Shown here one piece after another: positions 10,107 to 20,919 of a stretch of DNA of 64,000 nucleotides (position 1 is its first letter; every line of letters starts with the position of its first letter). Both the position numbers and the translations under genes were made by a program. Source of the DNA: Conchocele bisecta (lineage: Eukaryota; Mollusca; Bivalvia; Lucinida; Thyasiridae); NCBI GenBank assembly GCA_029237695.1, contig CM055266.1:9069805-9133804 (forward strand). The letters run 5' to 3'. The notes under the pieces were generated by a model that was not told the DNA's origin, searched no databases, and saw only the letters and a program-made list of their open reading frames with translations.

Positions 10107-10372
10107 TGCAACTTTCAGTCGCTAGTTCCGCAAGTGATCAGTTTTTGTGGTGATAACATATTTCAGTACTTTCAGTACTTTGATTTAAGTGGGACTCGCG
10201 GCGCAATGTCAGCTGCCTTCCGACGTGCCTGTAACATGGAAGTATAATCATCAGACGTTCTATGTATATATTGCTGTTTGTCATATTTATTGTCATATTT
10301 ATGTTGACCTTTCAATCTAACCTTCATCTGAATAATTATGTTGACCATCTTAAAGGTACATGCCCACTCAGT

Positions 10373-10683
10373 ATCGAATACTCTGCATCTAGATACAAGT
10401 TTTAAATCCGTCTTTGTGAAGCACTTGGAAACTTGGAAAAGCCACTTTCGCAATTGGCGATAAAAATAAACAATTGGTGATAAAAAATTACAATTTTCGA
10501 AAAAAAAAAAATCTTTGTCAAAAATTGTAATTTTTTATCGCCAATTGTTTATTTTTATCCTATTGGTTATTATAGGAATGAATGGCCTTTTTGTGGAATT
10601 TATCAGGGTATAAACTTGGAAAAGTCGCGGGAATACTGGACGAAGGCCGGAAGGCCTCGTCCAGTATTCCCGCGACTTTTCCA
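10373..10683. repeat. Nested block of two hairpins
   Basis: One hairpin is at about 10452-10553 ('caattggtgataaaaaatta' and complement). A second is at about 10608-10684 ('ggaaaagtcgcgggaatact' and complement). The second recurs as a fragment at about 26028-26095. The block sits inside the family C MITE, between 'cactcagta' and 'gcacaaactg'. Confidence 0.6.
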
Positions 10684-11068
10684 AGCACAAACTGTTCTTT
10701 ATATCAGAGACATCATCTGAGACATATTCTGGCAAAACAAACATTCATTCACCATTACCCCACATATTGATTGGCAGTATTATACATTTTATATCAGATG
10801 TAAATTTCCACACTGATATCAGGGGCAATAACTGTGTTTCCTTAAAATGTTAACGGACATTACTATTTATTCTCTGTATTTATTTTTCGATGTGCAATGA
10901 TCATACTTTATAATCTGTCGAAAATATTATTTTTTCAAGTGACGCATTTAATTAGTATAAATAATTAAAAAAATATCATGCCTCATTTACATATGAAAAT
11001 AGCCTGATACCACCACGCGTCACTATCAGTAAAATAAATAGTACTAAATGATTATATCTGTATAGCGG

Positions 11069-11353
11069 GACTGGTTTGGCCCTCTCGTACGTCTTTGGCA
11101 TTTTGTATGTGACAGTTGAATCTGGTTATACCCCTTATGTGAGTATTACGATTATTCGTAATCCTATTTTAGGGGAAGGGGCCAAGTGACTTTGGTGTGG
11201 TATGGACCTGCCACCAGGTCAGGTTATTCTAATTTCAGGGCTGAATATATTGTTTCTCGATGTAAATATTCAGTTCTGATTTTGGAATTTTCCCCCCAAT
11301 GCAGCAGGTTAAAACGGGATCGAACCTGTTTGCCCGGCCTTACATGACCTTAG
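11069..11353 (-). repeat. Family F copy inserted in a family C MITE
   Basis: It reads as the complement of the other family F copies ('ggtttggccctctcgtac', 'gacctgccaccaggtcagg', 'gatcgaacctgtttgcccgg'). The uninterrupted sequence of the host MITE resumes on both sides. Confidence 0.6.
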
Positions 11354-11501
11354 CTTATACACTTATTTAATTCCTATAAAGAACATTTTGTGTCTACTGA
11401 GTGGGCATGTACCTTTAATACTGTGGTACAAAGTTTGGAGAAATGGTCCCCACGCCCGTTTTATATACATTACTCACTGGGATAACCATACAATTGTTTT
11501 T

Positions 11502-11800
11502 TATCCTGTCAACACGGTGCGTATGTGCCGTGAAACACGGTGCCATGAAACATTTTTGATATCCTGTCAATACGACCTAATCACTGCGTATGAATATGTG
11601 TGGTGGCTGGTGCATTTTAAAGCCATTTGTAGGTGTTGACGGGATAAATAAAATAGTAGGTTAGTGCCGTGAATGGGAAAAATATCTGGCGCGGCACGAA
11701 AACGGGATGTGCTTGGCAGAGTCTCGCCCATCCCGTTTCCTGAGCCTTGCCAGATATTTTTTCCCATTCATGGCACTAACCTACTATTCTCTATATTGTC
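11502..11800. mobile_element. Repeat family G (TATCCYGTCAACACRGTGCGTA end)
   Basis: It carries 'cctgtcaacacggtgcgtat', 'gtgccgtgaaacacggtgcc' and a strong hairpin at about 11656-11795 ('aggttagtgccgtgaatggg' and complement). Copies or parts are at 27469-27745, 53270-53700 and 58577-58795. Confidence 0.6.
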
Positions 11801-11817
11801 ATCCAATTATCTCATAT

Positions 11818-12502
11818 GTGGCTGTGACTGGAGAAATGTGGCTGATGTCATCTGTGACCAATCTACTGTATGTTCCACGTTTTTCTGCCGACAATCTGTT
11901 GGCTATTAAACACAAAAAATCTAAAAAATATTAAATTGTAAATACTTTTTCATCAATAACAAAAAAATCCCCCTCCCGAAATTTTTTATTTAACATGGGG
12001 GCTAAAATATATTTTTTTTAATATTTTTTTTGACATGTATTTTTGGACCGATTTTCAAAATATAACTCGTTTTCTTATTTATATCATTTCCGAGCTATCT
12101 CACCAGGTTTCTGAGTAAATCTTGGTCTCCCTCCTCCTCTTTTCACCATGTTAAATTCCAATAGGAAAGTAGTTTTTTTTCGCAATAAAATCAATATTTG
12201 CTGGAATTTCATCAAATAAAAACATTAAGGGAGGGTGAATTTTTTGTTATTAATGAAAAAGTACTTTTAATATTTTTTTAGATTTAATATGTTTACCGGC
12301 AATAGCCAAAAGTTTGCCGGCAGCAAAACGTGGAACAGACGGTAGTTTTGTATCATGCAGTCTGTTAAGGATCCATGCGGTTTGTTAGAAGCAGGGTAGG
12401 TGTTTCACTGACCATCAGTGAAGATCCTGATCAAACAGCGCAGGCTGATCAGGATTTACACTGGTCGCAGATGTCATAAGCTACATATCTCGTGTCACAG
12501 CC
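11818..12502. repeat. Family X copy interrupted by a MITE
   Basis: The left part, 'ggctgtgactggagaaatgt', and the right part, 'gatcaggatttacactggtc', belong to family X. The MITE at 11866-12342 separates them. Confidence 0.5.
11866..12342. mobile_element. MITE family H (CTGTCTGTTCCACGTTTTGC ends), copy 1
   Basis: It is flanked by TA (11864-11865 and 12343-12344). The ends are CTGTATGTTCCACGTTTTTC and the complement 'gcaaaacgtggaacagacgg'. Inner arms share 'tattaaacacaaaaaatc' type sequence and 'catgttaaattccaatagg'. The terminal CTGTCTGTT is close to family A, so the two may use the same transposase. Copies are at 49331-49751 and 62408-62915. Confidence 0.75.
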
Positions 12503-12631
12503 CTGTTTTCACCTGCATAACACAACTTACATGTGTCATTTTGTCTCACTAGTTTTTAAAGTTCTAATGTTGTTTGTTTCAGTTCGTGTTCTTGTACAAC
12601 GTTTATTCTGTCTTGCTAAATGACATTCACA

Positions 12632-13006
12632 TACAGTCGAACCTCCCCGAACGGCCGCCTCTCTACAACAACACCCTCTCTGTAACAGCCGCTATTTTAT
12701 ATCCCAAATGGATGATTTCGTCTATATCTAACCTTTAGACTGCTGAGCATGAAAATTTCTGTCTTCTTTGCTTTTGCCTTCTTTCTCAATAAAACATGTT
12801 TAGACAGCATTTTAGAATCATTTCCATTGGAAATGATTCTTAAATGCTGTCAAAACATGTATTTGATGACAATTATTGAAGGAAATAAATAGACAGCAGA
12901 CGACAAAATTTAATTCAGCATTAACCTCCCTACAACAGCCACATCTCTACAACAGCCAGTTTTGCGTCTTCCCATAGGTGGCTGTTGTACAAAGGTTGCA
13001 CTGTAC
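12632..13006. mobile_element. Composite element: family I (ACAGTCGAACCTCCCCGAAC) carrying a TTAA-type foldback
   Basis: The outer arms ('tacagtcgaacctccccgaa' and 'gttgcactgtac', with 'cctctctacaacagcc' motifs) surround a TTAA/CCCTTA-type foldback at about 12729-12924, which has its own perfect-looking palindrome ('tttagaatcatttccattgg'). The copy at 28085-28457 has the same inner element at the same place. Confidence 0.65.
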
Positions 13007-13428
13007 ATGTATTTGAATTGTCATTAAATGAATTCATGAAATTCATGTTTACTGACTTGTTTCTGCCCAATTTAATCAGTATTCCAACATATCCAAGGTG
13101 CTTGATCACGTGGTTACAACAACAACAATTACTGAAACATCCAGAACCACCTCCGATACATAAGGTACATATTCTTTTATATTTTTCTTATTATGTAATG
13201 GATTTTGATGAAATATGGTGCATCAAACGCGTCTTGTTAAACTGCATTTGGTGGTCTCAGTACTTTGGCCCGAACTTCTGTTGTTTTGCGATGAATCAAT
13301 TTCCGTGTTTACTGACAATTCTGACACCGAAAAACGATATAAGTATGTGGCATACCAAAGTCCCGAGACCACCAAATGCAGCTCATGAAGACGCGTTCGC
13401 TACACCATATTTCATCAAAATCCGTTGC

Positions 13429-14556
13429 AGGTACATGCCCACTCAATAAGCACAAACTGTTCTTTATAGGAATTAAATAAGTGTATAATTGTCTCACTAT
13501 TCCACCAGTTCTAAATATGACGAGTGGCCGCTATACAGATATAATCATTTAGTAATATTTATTTTACTGATAGTGACGCGCGTTGGTACCAGGCTATTTT
13601 CATATGCAAATGAGGCATGGTATTTTTTAATTATTTATACTAATTAAATGCGTCACATGAAAAAATAATATTTTCGACAGATTATAAAGTATGATAATTG
13701 CACATCGAAAAATAAATACAGAGTATAAATAGTAATCATGCAGAGCTGCCAACCCCATGTCGGTCACATGAGGAACATGGAGAGAAAAGGAGGCTATTTT
13801 CCGGAACACCACATATGTTTTCCGGAACACAAATGAGTACTCACTTATATGCATAAATTAACTTTTTTAGAGCCTTGGCCCTCGTTTCGGCCACCATGGC
13901 CAACCGAAAAATCACAATTACACTGCTTGCAAGACGCAAATTCATCACCGCGCTTTGACAGGACCAAATTGGGCCATGTCTCGCTGTAATCATTGATGAA
14001 CAGATTTGTTCTCCTAACTTCTTTCAATAAAAAATACCCAAATTCGTTGGCTGCACGCTTTGGAGCAGACATTTTATGAATTTACGTGATGAATAAATCT
14101 ATAGCTGAGCGCTTGAAACTACTATTACTACACAACAAGAATCGAAATGGTAAGCGCCTCGGCGAGTATGATTACGGGTAAATAAAAAAATAGGATTTAT
14201 TGGCAGAATTGTGAAACGAAATTATTATTTCCAGATATTCCCGCGCTGATTTTTTTAAAAATCGTACTTTTTAATTGTTATCCGTACTTCCGTATTTCTA
14301 ACGTATTTTCCGGAACAAATACGGAAAAATCGTAACAGTTGGCAGCTCTGAGTAATGGCCATTAACATTTTAAGGAAACACGGTTATCGCCTCTGATATC
14401 AATGTGGAAAGTTATTGTCTGACATAAAATGTATAATAATGCCAATCAATACGTGTGGTAATGATGAATGAATGTTTATTTTGCCATAAAATGTCTCAGA
14501 TGATGTATCTGATGTAAAGAACATTGTGTGCCTATTGAGTGGGTATGTACCTTTAA
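13429..14556. mobile_element. MITE family C inside the family D element
   Basis: It starts 'ggtacatgcccactcaataa' and ends 'cctattgagtgggtatgtac'. It aligns with the intact copy 3603-4074 except for the block 13741-14350. Confidence 0.7.
13741..14350 (-). mobile_element. hAT-like non-autonomous element with zinc-finger coding remnant
   Basis: The terminal inverted repeats are CAGAGCTGCCAAC and GTTGGCAGCTCTG. The flanks both carry agtaat (13731-13736 and 14351-14356), which uninterrupted family C copies have once. A minus-strand frame from 14072 to 13845 begins MSAPKRAANEFGYFL and includes CKQCNCDFSVGHGGRN. That last motif resembles the BED/C2-type finger at the N terminus of hAT-derived proteins, from memory of the family. 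The frame is only 75 codons, so no complete transposase is present. Confidence 0.65.
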
Positions 14557-14672
14557 GGAAGCTATCAAATAATACTTATTTTGGAGTGGGCAGCTTTCAA
14601 CACTTGTTCTAACCACGTGATCATGCACCTTGATATCCTAGTGGTCAAAGAATGTAAGATACCAACAGAATA

Positions 14673-15220
14673 CTGTCTTTTCATGAAACCTGCCCAAAAA
14701 ATACGGATATATCGATGTAAAAACAATATTTTTTTCGGTAATATAAAATAATAGAAAAATTTAAGATTTCAAAAATAGTGGATCGATTTTAAAAATTTAA
14801 CTCGTTTTCTTAGATCATTTACAAGCTATCTAGCCAGGTTTCTACGGAAGCGCAGAGGTGACATGCAAACTTTTTTTTTCTAGGCATGAGTTTTTTTTTT
14901 ATCTTGTGGGAACAAGATATTATTTTGAGGGAACAACATAATATATAACAAGATATTATCCTGTTCCCTCAAAATATTATCCTGTGCGAACAAGATATTA
15001 TGTTGTTCCCTCAAAATAATATCTTCCGTAGGTTTCGGAGTCAATTTCCAAAATCTTTTGTTTTTTTACTCCTCCCACAGCTCCACCTCCTTTTCCCCCA
15101 TGTTAAATTCCCATAGACAAACCCATTTTTCATAATAAAATAATATTGGACCAAAGAATTTATTATAAAAAAAATATTGTTTTTGCATTGTTTATATGGC
15201 AGTAAAATTTGAGCAGACAG
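14673..15220. mobile_element. MITE family A, diverged copy with an inserted element
   Basis: It is flanked by TA (14671-14672 and 15221-15222). The left end is CTGTCTTTTCATGAAACCTG and the right end is 'gagcagacag'. It shares 'aaaatttaactcgttttctt' and 'aaattcccatagacaaa' with the other copies. The block 14843-15030 is inserted in it. Confidence 0.65.
14843..15030. mobile_element. TACGGAAG foldback element (TACGGAG family relative) with perfect 6-bp target duplication
   Basis: It starts TACGGAAGCGCAG and ends CTTCCGTA, and is flanked by ggtttc at 14837-14842 and 15031-15036. Inside are inverted iterons of a different sequence, 'gggaacaagatattatttt'. The same layout (TAC ends, iteron arms, 6-bp duplication) links it to the TACGGAG copies. 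Confidence 0.75.
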
Positions 15221-15289
15221 TAGTGGTCACAGAATCTTAGCTACAAACAGACTAGTGGACAATCACAAATAGCATGCCAAAATATGGAT

Positions 15290-16235
15290 GTTCAACTTAG
15301 ATATGTTTCGCTGTTTCGATCATCTCGTCAATACCTCGTCGATTTGCTATTTGACATGACCATATTCGGTCAAAAATGAAATTTCACCCCACAGGCCACG
15401 CCCATTTTTGACCCCAGGGTCACGATTTTAACAACTTTGAAAGAGCATTGTACATCACTGATTCTGCCAAGTTTGGTTGAAATCCGTCCGGCGGTTCATG
15501 AGAAGATATTTACGAATTTGTGCTGTTTTTTGACTGCGGCCATTTTGGATTAACGAAGACCTCCATTTTAACAAATCTGAAAAGGCTTCACCCAAGGACC
15601 ACAATTGTGAAGTTTGGCTAGCAATGGCCAACCGGTTGTGTAGAAGACGTTTGAAATCTCAAATAAAAGGATGACCTTTTGACCTTCCGGCGGCCATCTT
15701 GGATGATGTAAGGATGATGTAATCATCCGATTTTGATGAAAACTGCAGCCGAACGATCGTCTCGTCGATATCTTCGATTTGATATATGATTTGACCATAT
15801 TCGGTAAGATGTTTGAAATCTCAAATAAAAGGATGACCTTTCGACGGCCATCTAGGATGATCGTCCTTTTGCGATGAAAACTGCTCCAGAGCGATCACCT
15901 CATCGATATATGATTTGATCATATTTGGTGAAATATTAAATTTGACCCCCATGGGCCACGCCCATTTTCGATTTTAACAACTTTGAAAGATCATTGATCA
16001 TTGTACATCGATCATTCCTGCAATTTGTGCTATTTTTAGATGGTGGCCATCTTGGAATGGCGACGACCTCCATTTTAACAAATATGTAATCCCCCTACAT
16101 GTAGCATGTGTGTAAAGTTTAACCAATATCGGCCCAGAGGTTCCGGAGAAGAAGACGTTTTAAATTGTGGACGGACGACGTCGTACGAAAAGCGGTAACA
16201 ATAGCTCACTTGAACCTTTGGCTCAGCTGAGCTAA
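15290..16235. repeat. Repeat family J (GGCCATCTTGGAT / AGCTCACTTGA end)
   Basis: It contains repeated 'ggcggccatcttggatgat', 'tcgatttgatatatgattt' and 'ccacgcccatttttgac' motifs and ends 'aatagctcacttgaac' followed by a small palindrome ('ttggctcagctgagcta'). It has the same layout as the tandem array at 22900-24710. No coding frame is seen. Confidence 0.6.
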
Positions 16236-16300
16236 AGATATATATGCAACCCTGAAACTATAATAACCTGACCTGGTGCCAAGTCGTCAGTGCACCAGAG

Positions 16301-16397
16301 GCCCGTTTCACTAAATATGTTAATGTACAATTTACACAAACTAATTTTGCACTTACAAACATTTTAGTCGTACAGCATTTACTGAAAAGGCCCCCAG
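16301..16397. repeat. Foldback family B, internally deleted copy
   Basis: Only the two ends remain: 'ggcccgtttcactaaatat' and 'tagtcgtacagcatttactg', followed by 'ggcccccagtg'. Confidence 0.55.
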
Positions 16398-16537
16398 TGA
16401 TTTTTGAATGAAGATATTGTCGAGGACTACAGTTATGTCACTGGACCATCCTTCCCTTCCACCAAAGGGCATCAACATAGAAATACCAGTTCTATTTTTA
16501 TTTTCATTTTATTAAAATAAAATTCATTATTTATTTA

Positions 16538-16680
16538 ATGGTGTTTTATGGCCTGTCAACAGTGGAGGTCATTTTAGGCTGGATTAATGTTGAATCCCAT
16601 GTTTTTCCTGTTGTGCTGGGTGGAAAATTCCAAAATTAGAACTGAATATTTACAGTAAAAATTGTACATCAAATAAATTC
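16538..16680. repeat. Family F, old fragment
   Basis: 'ttatggcctgtcaacagtgg' and 'gaaaattccaaaattagaac' correspond to the family F copies but are strongly diverged. Confidence 0.4.
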
Positions 16681-16699
16681 AGTAAAATAAAAATTACTA

Positions 16700-17338
16700 A
16701 ATTTATCCTAAAATTGAAAATTTCTCTCTCAAAGTATACTTTGCTATAGTCTGTTTCAGGAAAGCTGCCCAAATTTTACGGCCATATAAACAATTCAAAA
16801 ACCATACTTTTTTCGATAATATTAAATTAAAGGAAAATTTAAGAATGAGCCTTCTTTTTATTTCGTGAAAATTGGTCAAATATTGATTTTATTGCGAAAA
16901 CAAAATTTCCCCATGTTAGGAGTGAAGATGTCTATGGGGATTTAACATGGGGAAATTTTTTAGAATTTCAGAAATACTGGACCGATTTTTAAAATTTAAC
17001 TTTTGTTTTCTTAGTTAGACCATTTCCAAGCTATCTAGCTAGGTTTCGGAGTCAATTTCCAAAAAAAAAAGTTTTTTTGACTCCTCCCACCACTCTCCTA
17101 TCCTTTTTCCCCATGTTTAAATTCCCATAGACAAATCAATTTTTCGTAATAAAATCAATATTTGACCAAATTTCACGAAACTTAAGAAGGCTCATTCTTA
17201 AATTTTCCTTTAATTTAATATTATCGAAAAAAATATGGTTTTTGAATTGTTTATATGGCCGTAAAATTTGGGCAGCTTTCGTGAAACAGACTATAGATAA
17301 GTATACTTTGCAATTTGATGAAATCGCCTACTGGCCTC
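16700..17338. mobile_element. Foldback (GTAGCCTATTTCACC family) interrupted by a MITE
   Basis: The left part ends 'gtatactttgcta' and the right part starts 'tagataagtatactttgcaa'. The copies at 2514-2798 and 48743-49290 show this junction with no or different interruption. Confidence 0.65.
16747..17293. mobile_element. MITE family A, copy 2, with TA target duplication
   Basis: The element runs from TAGTCTGTTTCAGGAAAGC to 'gctttcgtgaaacagacta'. TA precedes (16745-16746) and follows (17294-17295). The related empty site at about 2757-2765 reads GCTAGATAAG, which shows a single TA before insertion. Confidence 0.85.
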
Positions 17339-17450
17339 CGGTCGGGATTCCAGTAAGGATGAATCCCGATTACCCATCGCATACTCAAACATAGATTATA
17401 ATACTTACATTGAAAACATGATTGTCAGAGAAAAATGACCAATATGAGTT

Positions 17451-17702
17451 TGTTTGTTTGTTGGGGTTTAACGGCCTATCAACAGCTAAGGTCATGTAAG
17501 GCCGGGCAAATGGGTTTGATCCCGTTTTAACCTGCTGCATTGGGGGGAAAATCCCAAAATCAGAATGGAATATTTACATCGAGAAACGATACATTCAGCC
17601 CTGAAATTAGAACAATAATTCCGCGGAATCAAATGTCTCGCCTTGTCCCGCCGCCTTGACTTCGAGCCTGGGCCAGAAAGCAATTGTCACTGGCCCGAAC
17701 AT
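17451..17702 (+). repeat. Family F copy
   Basis: It has 'ggggtttaacggcctatcaa', 'gggtttgatcccgttttaac' (B-box-like) and 'tattcagccctgaaattaga'. The end changes to a different 3' segment ('attccgcggaatcaaatgtc') that also occurs at about 19867-19950 and 48945-49020. Confidence 0.6.
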
Positions 17703-18110
17703 ATTATACAACTAGAAATGGACGCTTGACGACAAGCGCATGTGTATCCCCCTCCCCAGATACACAAGTAGTTTGAAAAAAGGGTGTTCGAGTTATGCTC
17801 CGGAGACAAAATCAGTGACGGAAAAACAAAGGGAGATAACTAAAGAATTAGTGATGCAAGAGTTCTCATTCTTGCGGGACACACCTTTAGGGTCGTGGTC
17901 TATGCATGTGTGAAGTTTCATGAAAATATTCCAAAGGGTGTTCGAGTTATGCTCGCTCCAGACACGAAATCAGTGCACGAAACAACAAAGGGAGATAACT
18001 AAGAAATTAACGACGCAAGAGTTGTCATTCTTACGTGCGACACACCTTTGGTCGTCTTCTATGCATGTGTGAAGTTTAATAAACTAGAAAATGTGTTCAT
18101 AGAACACGGA
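17703..18110. repeat. Tandem repeat, two copies (GGGAGATAACTAA type)
   Basis: Two units contain 'aagggagataactaaagaat', 'gtgtgaagtttcatgaaaat' and 'gggtgttcgagttatgctc'. The end (about 18084-18110) has 'aaatgtgttcatagaacacg', which recurs at 25696 and 59546. Confidence 0.6.
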
Positions 18111-18164
18111 TGTCCCACATATCGCTTTGATAATAAATGAGGCCAAATTGCAAGTCAAAATTTT

Positions 18165-19480
18165 CTTTTACCTGAGCGTTAAAGTTTTTGAAGCACCAAG
18201 TATGTGACCTTCACCCTGGGCTTGGCGGGGGGCAGGACAAACGTGGATTTGGCACAGGGCGGTAGAGGACCATTAGAGCAATGCATATATGAAATATGAA
18301 GCTGATCCGTGAAAGAAAACAGAAATTATAAGATATTTACCTGAGCGTTAAAGTTTTTGAAGCACTAAGTATAATGATGTTAACCCTGGGCTTGGCGGCG
18401 GGACGAACGTGGATTTGGCACAGGGCGGTAGAGGACCATTAGAGCAACGCATATATGAAATATGAAGTTGATCCGTGAATGGAAAGAAAAATTATAAGAT
18501 ATTTACCTGGAGCATTAAAGTTTTTGAAGCACCAAGTATGTGACCTTGACCCTGGGTTTGGCGGGGGCAGGACGAATGTGGATTTGGCACAGGGCGGTAG
18601 AGGACCATTAGTAGCAATGCGTATATGAAATATGAAGATGATCCATGAAAGAAAACAGAAATTATAAGATATTTACCCGAGCGTTAAAGTTTTTGAAGCA
18701 CTAAGTATGTGAACCTTGACCCTGGGCTTGGCAGGGCAGGACGAACGTGGATTTGGCACAGGGCGGTAGACGACCATTAGAGCAACGCGTATATGAAATA
18801 TGAAGTTGATCCTGAATGGAAAGAAAAATTATAAGATATTTTACCGAGCGTAAAGTTTTTGAAGCACCAAGTATGTGACCTTGACCCTGGTTGGTGGGGC
18901 AGGAGAACGTGGATTTGGCACAGGGCGGTAGAGGACCATTAGAGCAACGTATATGAAAAAAATGAAGATGATCCATGATCCATGAAAGAAAACAGAAAGT
19001 ATAAGATTATTTACCCAAGCGTTAATGTTTTTGAAGCACTAAGTATGTGACCTTGACCCTGGGCTTGGAGGGGCAGGACGAACGTGGATTTGGCACAGGG
19101 CGGTAGACGCCATTAGAGCAACGCGTATATAAATATGAAGTTGATCCGTGGAATGGAAAGAAAAATTATAAGATATTTCATGAGCGTTAAAGTTTTTGAA
19201 GCACAAGTATGTGACCTTGACCCTGATTGGTGGGCAGACGAACGTGGATTTGGCACAGGGCGGTAGAGGACCATTGAGGCAATGCGTATATGAAATAATG
19301 AAGATATCCATGATCCATGAAAGAAAACAGAAAGTATAAGATATTTACCCAAGCGTTAATGTTTTTGAAGCACTAGTATGTGACCTTGACCCAGGGCTTG
19401 ACTGGGGGCACGAACGTAACGGGGTGATTTGGCACAGGCGGTAGAGGGAGGTGTGATGATGAGTGAATAGGGTTTAACGT
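18165..19480. repeat. Tandem array of about eight units of about 165 bp
   Basis: Each unit has 'gcgttaaagtttttgaagca', 'gtgaccttgaccctgggct', 'cgtggatttggcacagggcg' and 'gtagaggaccattagagcaa'. Units start near 18169, 18341, 18505, 18674, 18843, 19012, 19180 and 19345. Open frames on the minus strand here are repetitive and not genes. Confidence 0.75.
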
Positions 19481-19957
19481 GTTTTTCTGACTGAGGTACA
19501 AGCCTCAGGGAGTCTCACGCAGACGGGTCAACGGGGTCGAGTCCCGTATCCACCTGTCCAAGGGGGGTAAATCCCAACTTCAGAAACTCAAAATATTTAC
19601 AATCAAAATATATATTCAGGTTCCTGAAAATTAGAACAACCTGATCTGGTGCCAGGCCCTCGACCACACCAGCATCATTTATCCCATCCCCTAAAAGTTA
19701 ATAGGATTAGCGCTAATCTTACTTTTATATATGGGGCATAGCCGGACTCAACTCTCACATACAAGAAGGGCGGTAGAGGACCATTAGAGCAATGCGTATA
19801 TGCGTGTTCGAGTTATGCTTTGGATACAAAATCAGAGCACAAAACAACAAAGGGAGATAAGTAAACAAGAATTCCGCGGAATCAGATGCCTCGCCTTGTC
19901 CCGCCTTGACCTCGAGCCTGGGCCCGAAAGCAATTTTCACTGGCCCGAACATATTAT
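19466..19957. repeat. Family F variant and fragments of neighbouring repeats
   Basis: 'gggtcgagtcccgtatccac' and 'gatctggtgccaggccctcg' belong to a family F variant. It is followed by short pieces of the 165-bp and GGGAGATAAC repeats and by the 'attccgcggaatcagatgc' segment. Confidence 0.5.
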
Positions 19958-20030
19958 ACAATTATTGACTAGTGAACCATAGAATATCAGATTATATTCT
20001 ATGGCTCACTAGTCAATAATTGTTTTATTA
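19958..20030. repeat. Palindrome, copy 1
   Basis: 'attgactagtgaaccatagaa' is followed by its complement around 'tatcagattata'. A second copy is at about 21611-21680, where the same flanking block begins again. Confidence 0.65.
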
Positions 20031-20544
20031 TAGGATAATTAGTCCCTGTATAAATAGCACTTACGACCATTATGCTACTAGACAAAAATTGGATTGAAAA
20101 AGAATTTTGCAAAAAAAAAAATGAAAAAAAAAAATGGAAAAAAAGTTTAAAAATTAAAAATAATAATGCTTGCTACTGGAGCCCAGAATTTTTTTTTAAT
20201 AGTCCTATATTTATCTACATATATCTGCACAGGTCCACATAATGCCACAATATTTTCAACACAGTTTACGGAAATGTAATATAATCATTTACCTGTATAA
20301 ATTATCTGTAAGTGGTCAGTGGTCAGTTGCACATGCTAGCACATGTACAGGTGAATAGTCTGTATATAGCACTTACGACCTTCTGCTACTGGACAAAAAT
20401 TGAAAAATAATTTGAAAAAAAAAATGAAAACAAAAAAAATGGAAAAAAAAAGTTTAAAAATAATAATGCTTGCTACTGGAGCCCAGATTTTTTTTCCAGT
20501 CAAATTAAAAAATAATTTGAAAAAAAAAATGAAAAAAAATAATG

Positions 20545-20581
<37 letters not shown>

Positions 20582-20919
20582 CAAAAAAAAGTTTAAAAAT
20601 AATAATGCTTGCTATTGGAGACCAGATTTTTTTTTAATAGTCCTATATTTATCTACATATATCTGCAGAGGTCCACATAATGCCACAATATTTCAACACA
20701 GTACCCAATGTAGTGATTTACCTGTATAAATTACCTGGTCAGCAGTGGTCAAGCAGTGGTCAAGCAGTGGACATCTGCACATGCTAGCCCATGCTTAGCA
20801 CATGGTTCTCCCAGTTTTCTATTGTTCTCTCTACAGGTAAGGTGTACAGAGCACACGAGAAAAGGTATACAGAGCAGACGAGAAAACAGGTCTTCATGCA
20901 TTATTGTCCAGTTTGTAGA
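20031..20919. repeat. A-rich duplicated block
   Basis: Repeated blocks contain 'gcacttacgacc', 'ctactggacaaaaattg', long A runs and 'taataatgcttgctactgga'. The longest A run is at about 20547-20579. Open frames here are low-complexity. The block recurs once more at 21681-22110. Confidence 0.6.

Larger units (their letters stand above)
10350..11418. mobile_element. MITE family C, copy with two large insertions
   Basis: The ends are TTAAAGGTACATGCCCACTC and its complement. Compared with 3603-4074 it carries extra blocks at about 10373-10683 and 11069-11353. The rest aligns to the other copies. Confidence 0.7.
13093..14633. mobile_element. Foldback family D, split by nested insertions
   Basis: The left part (13093-13428) starts CCAAGGTGCTTGATCACGTG. 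The right part (14557-14633) ends 'ccacgtgatcatgcaccttg'. Everything between is inserted sequence (13429-14556). Confidence 0.7.

Noticed and set aside
12985..13449. 154-codon open frame on the plus strand
   Set aside because: It spans the end of a composite element and a family D foldback, so it is chance coding across repeat junctions.
18701..19352. Minus-strand frames with repeated PPCAKSTF-type motifs
   Set aside because: They follow the 165-bp tandem repeat and break at unit differences; not a gene.
20336..20729. Open frames rich in F or K
   Set aside because: Translation of poly-A/T low-complexity sequence.
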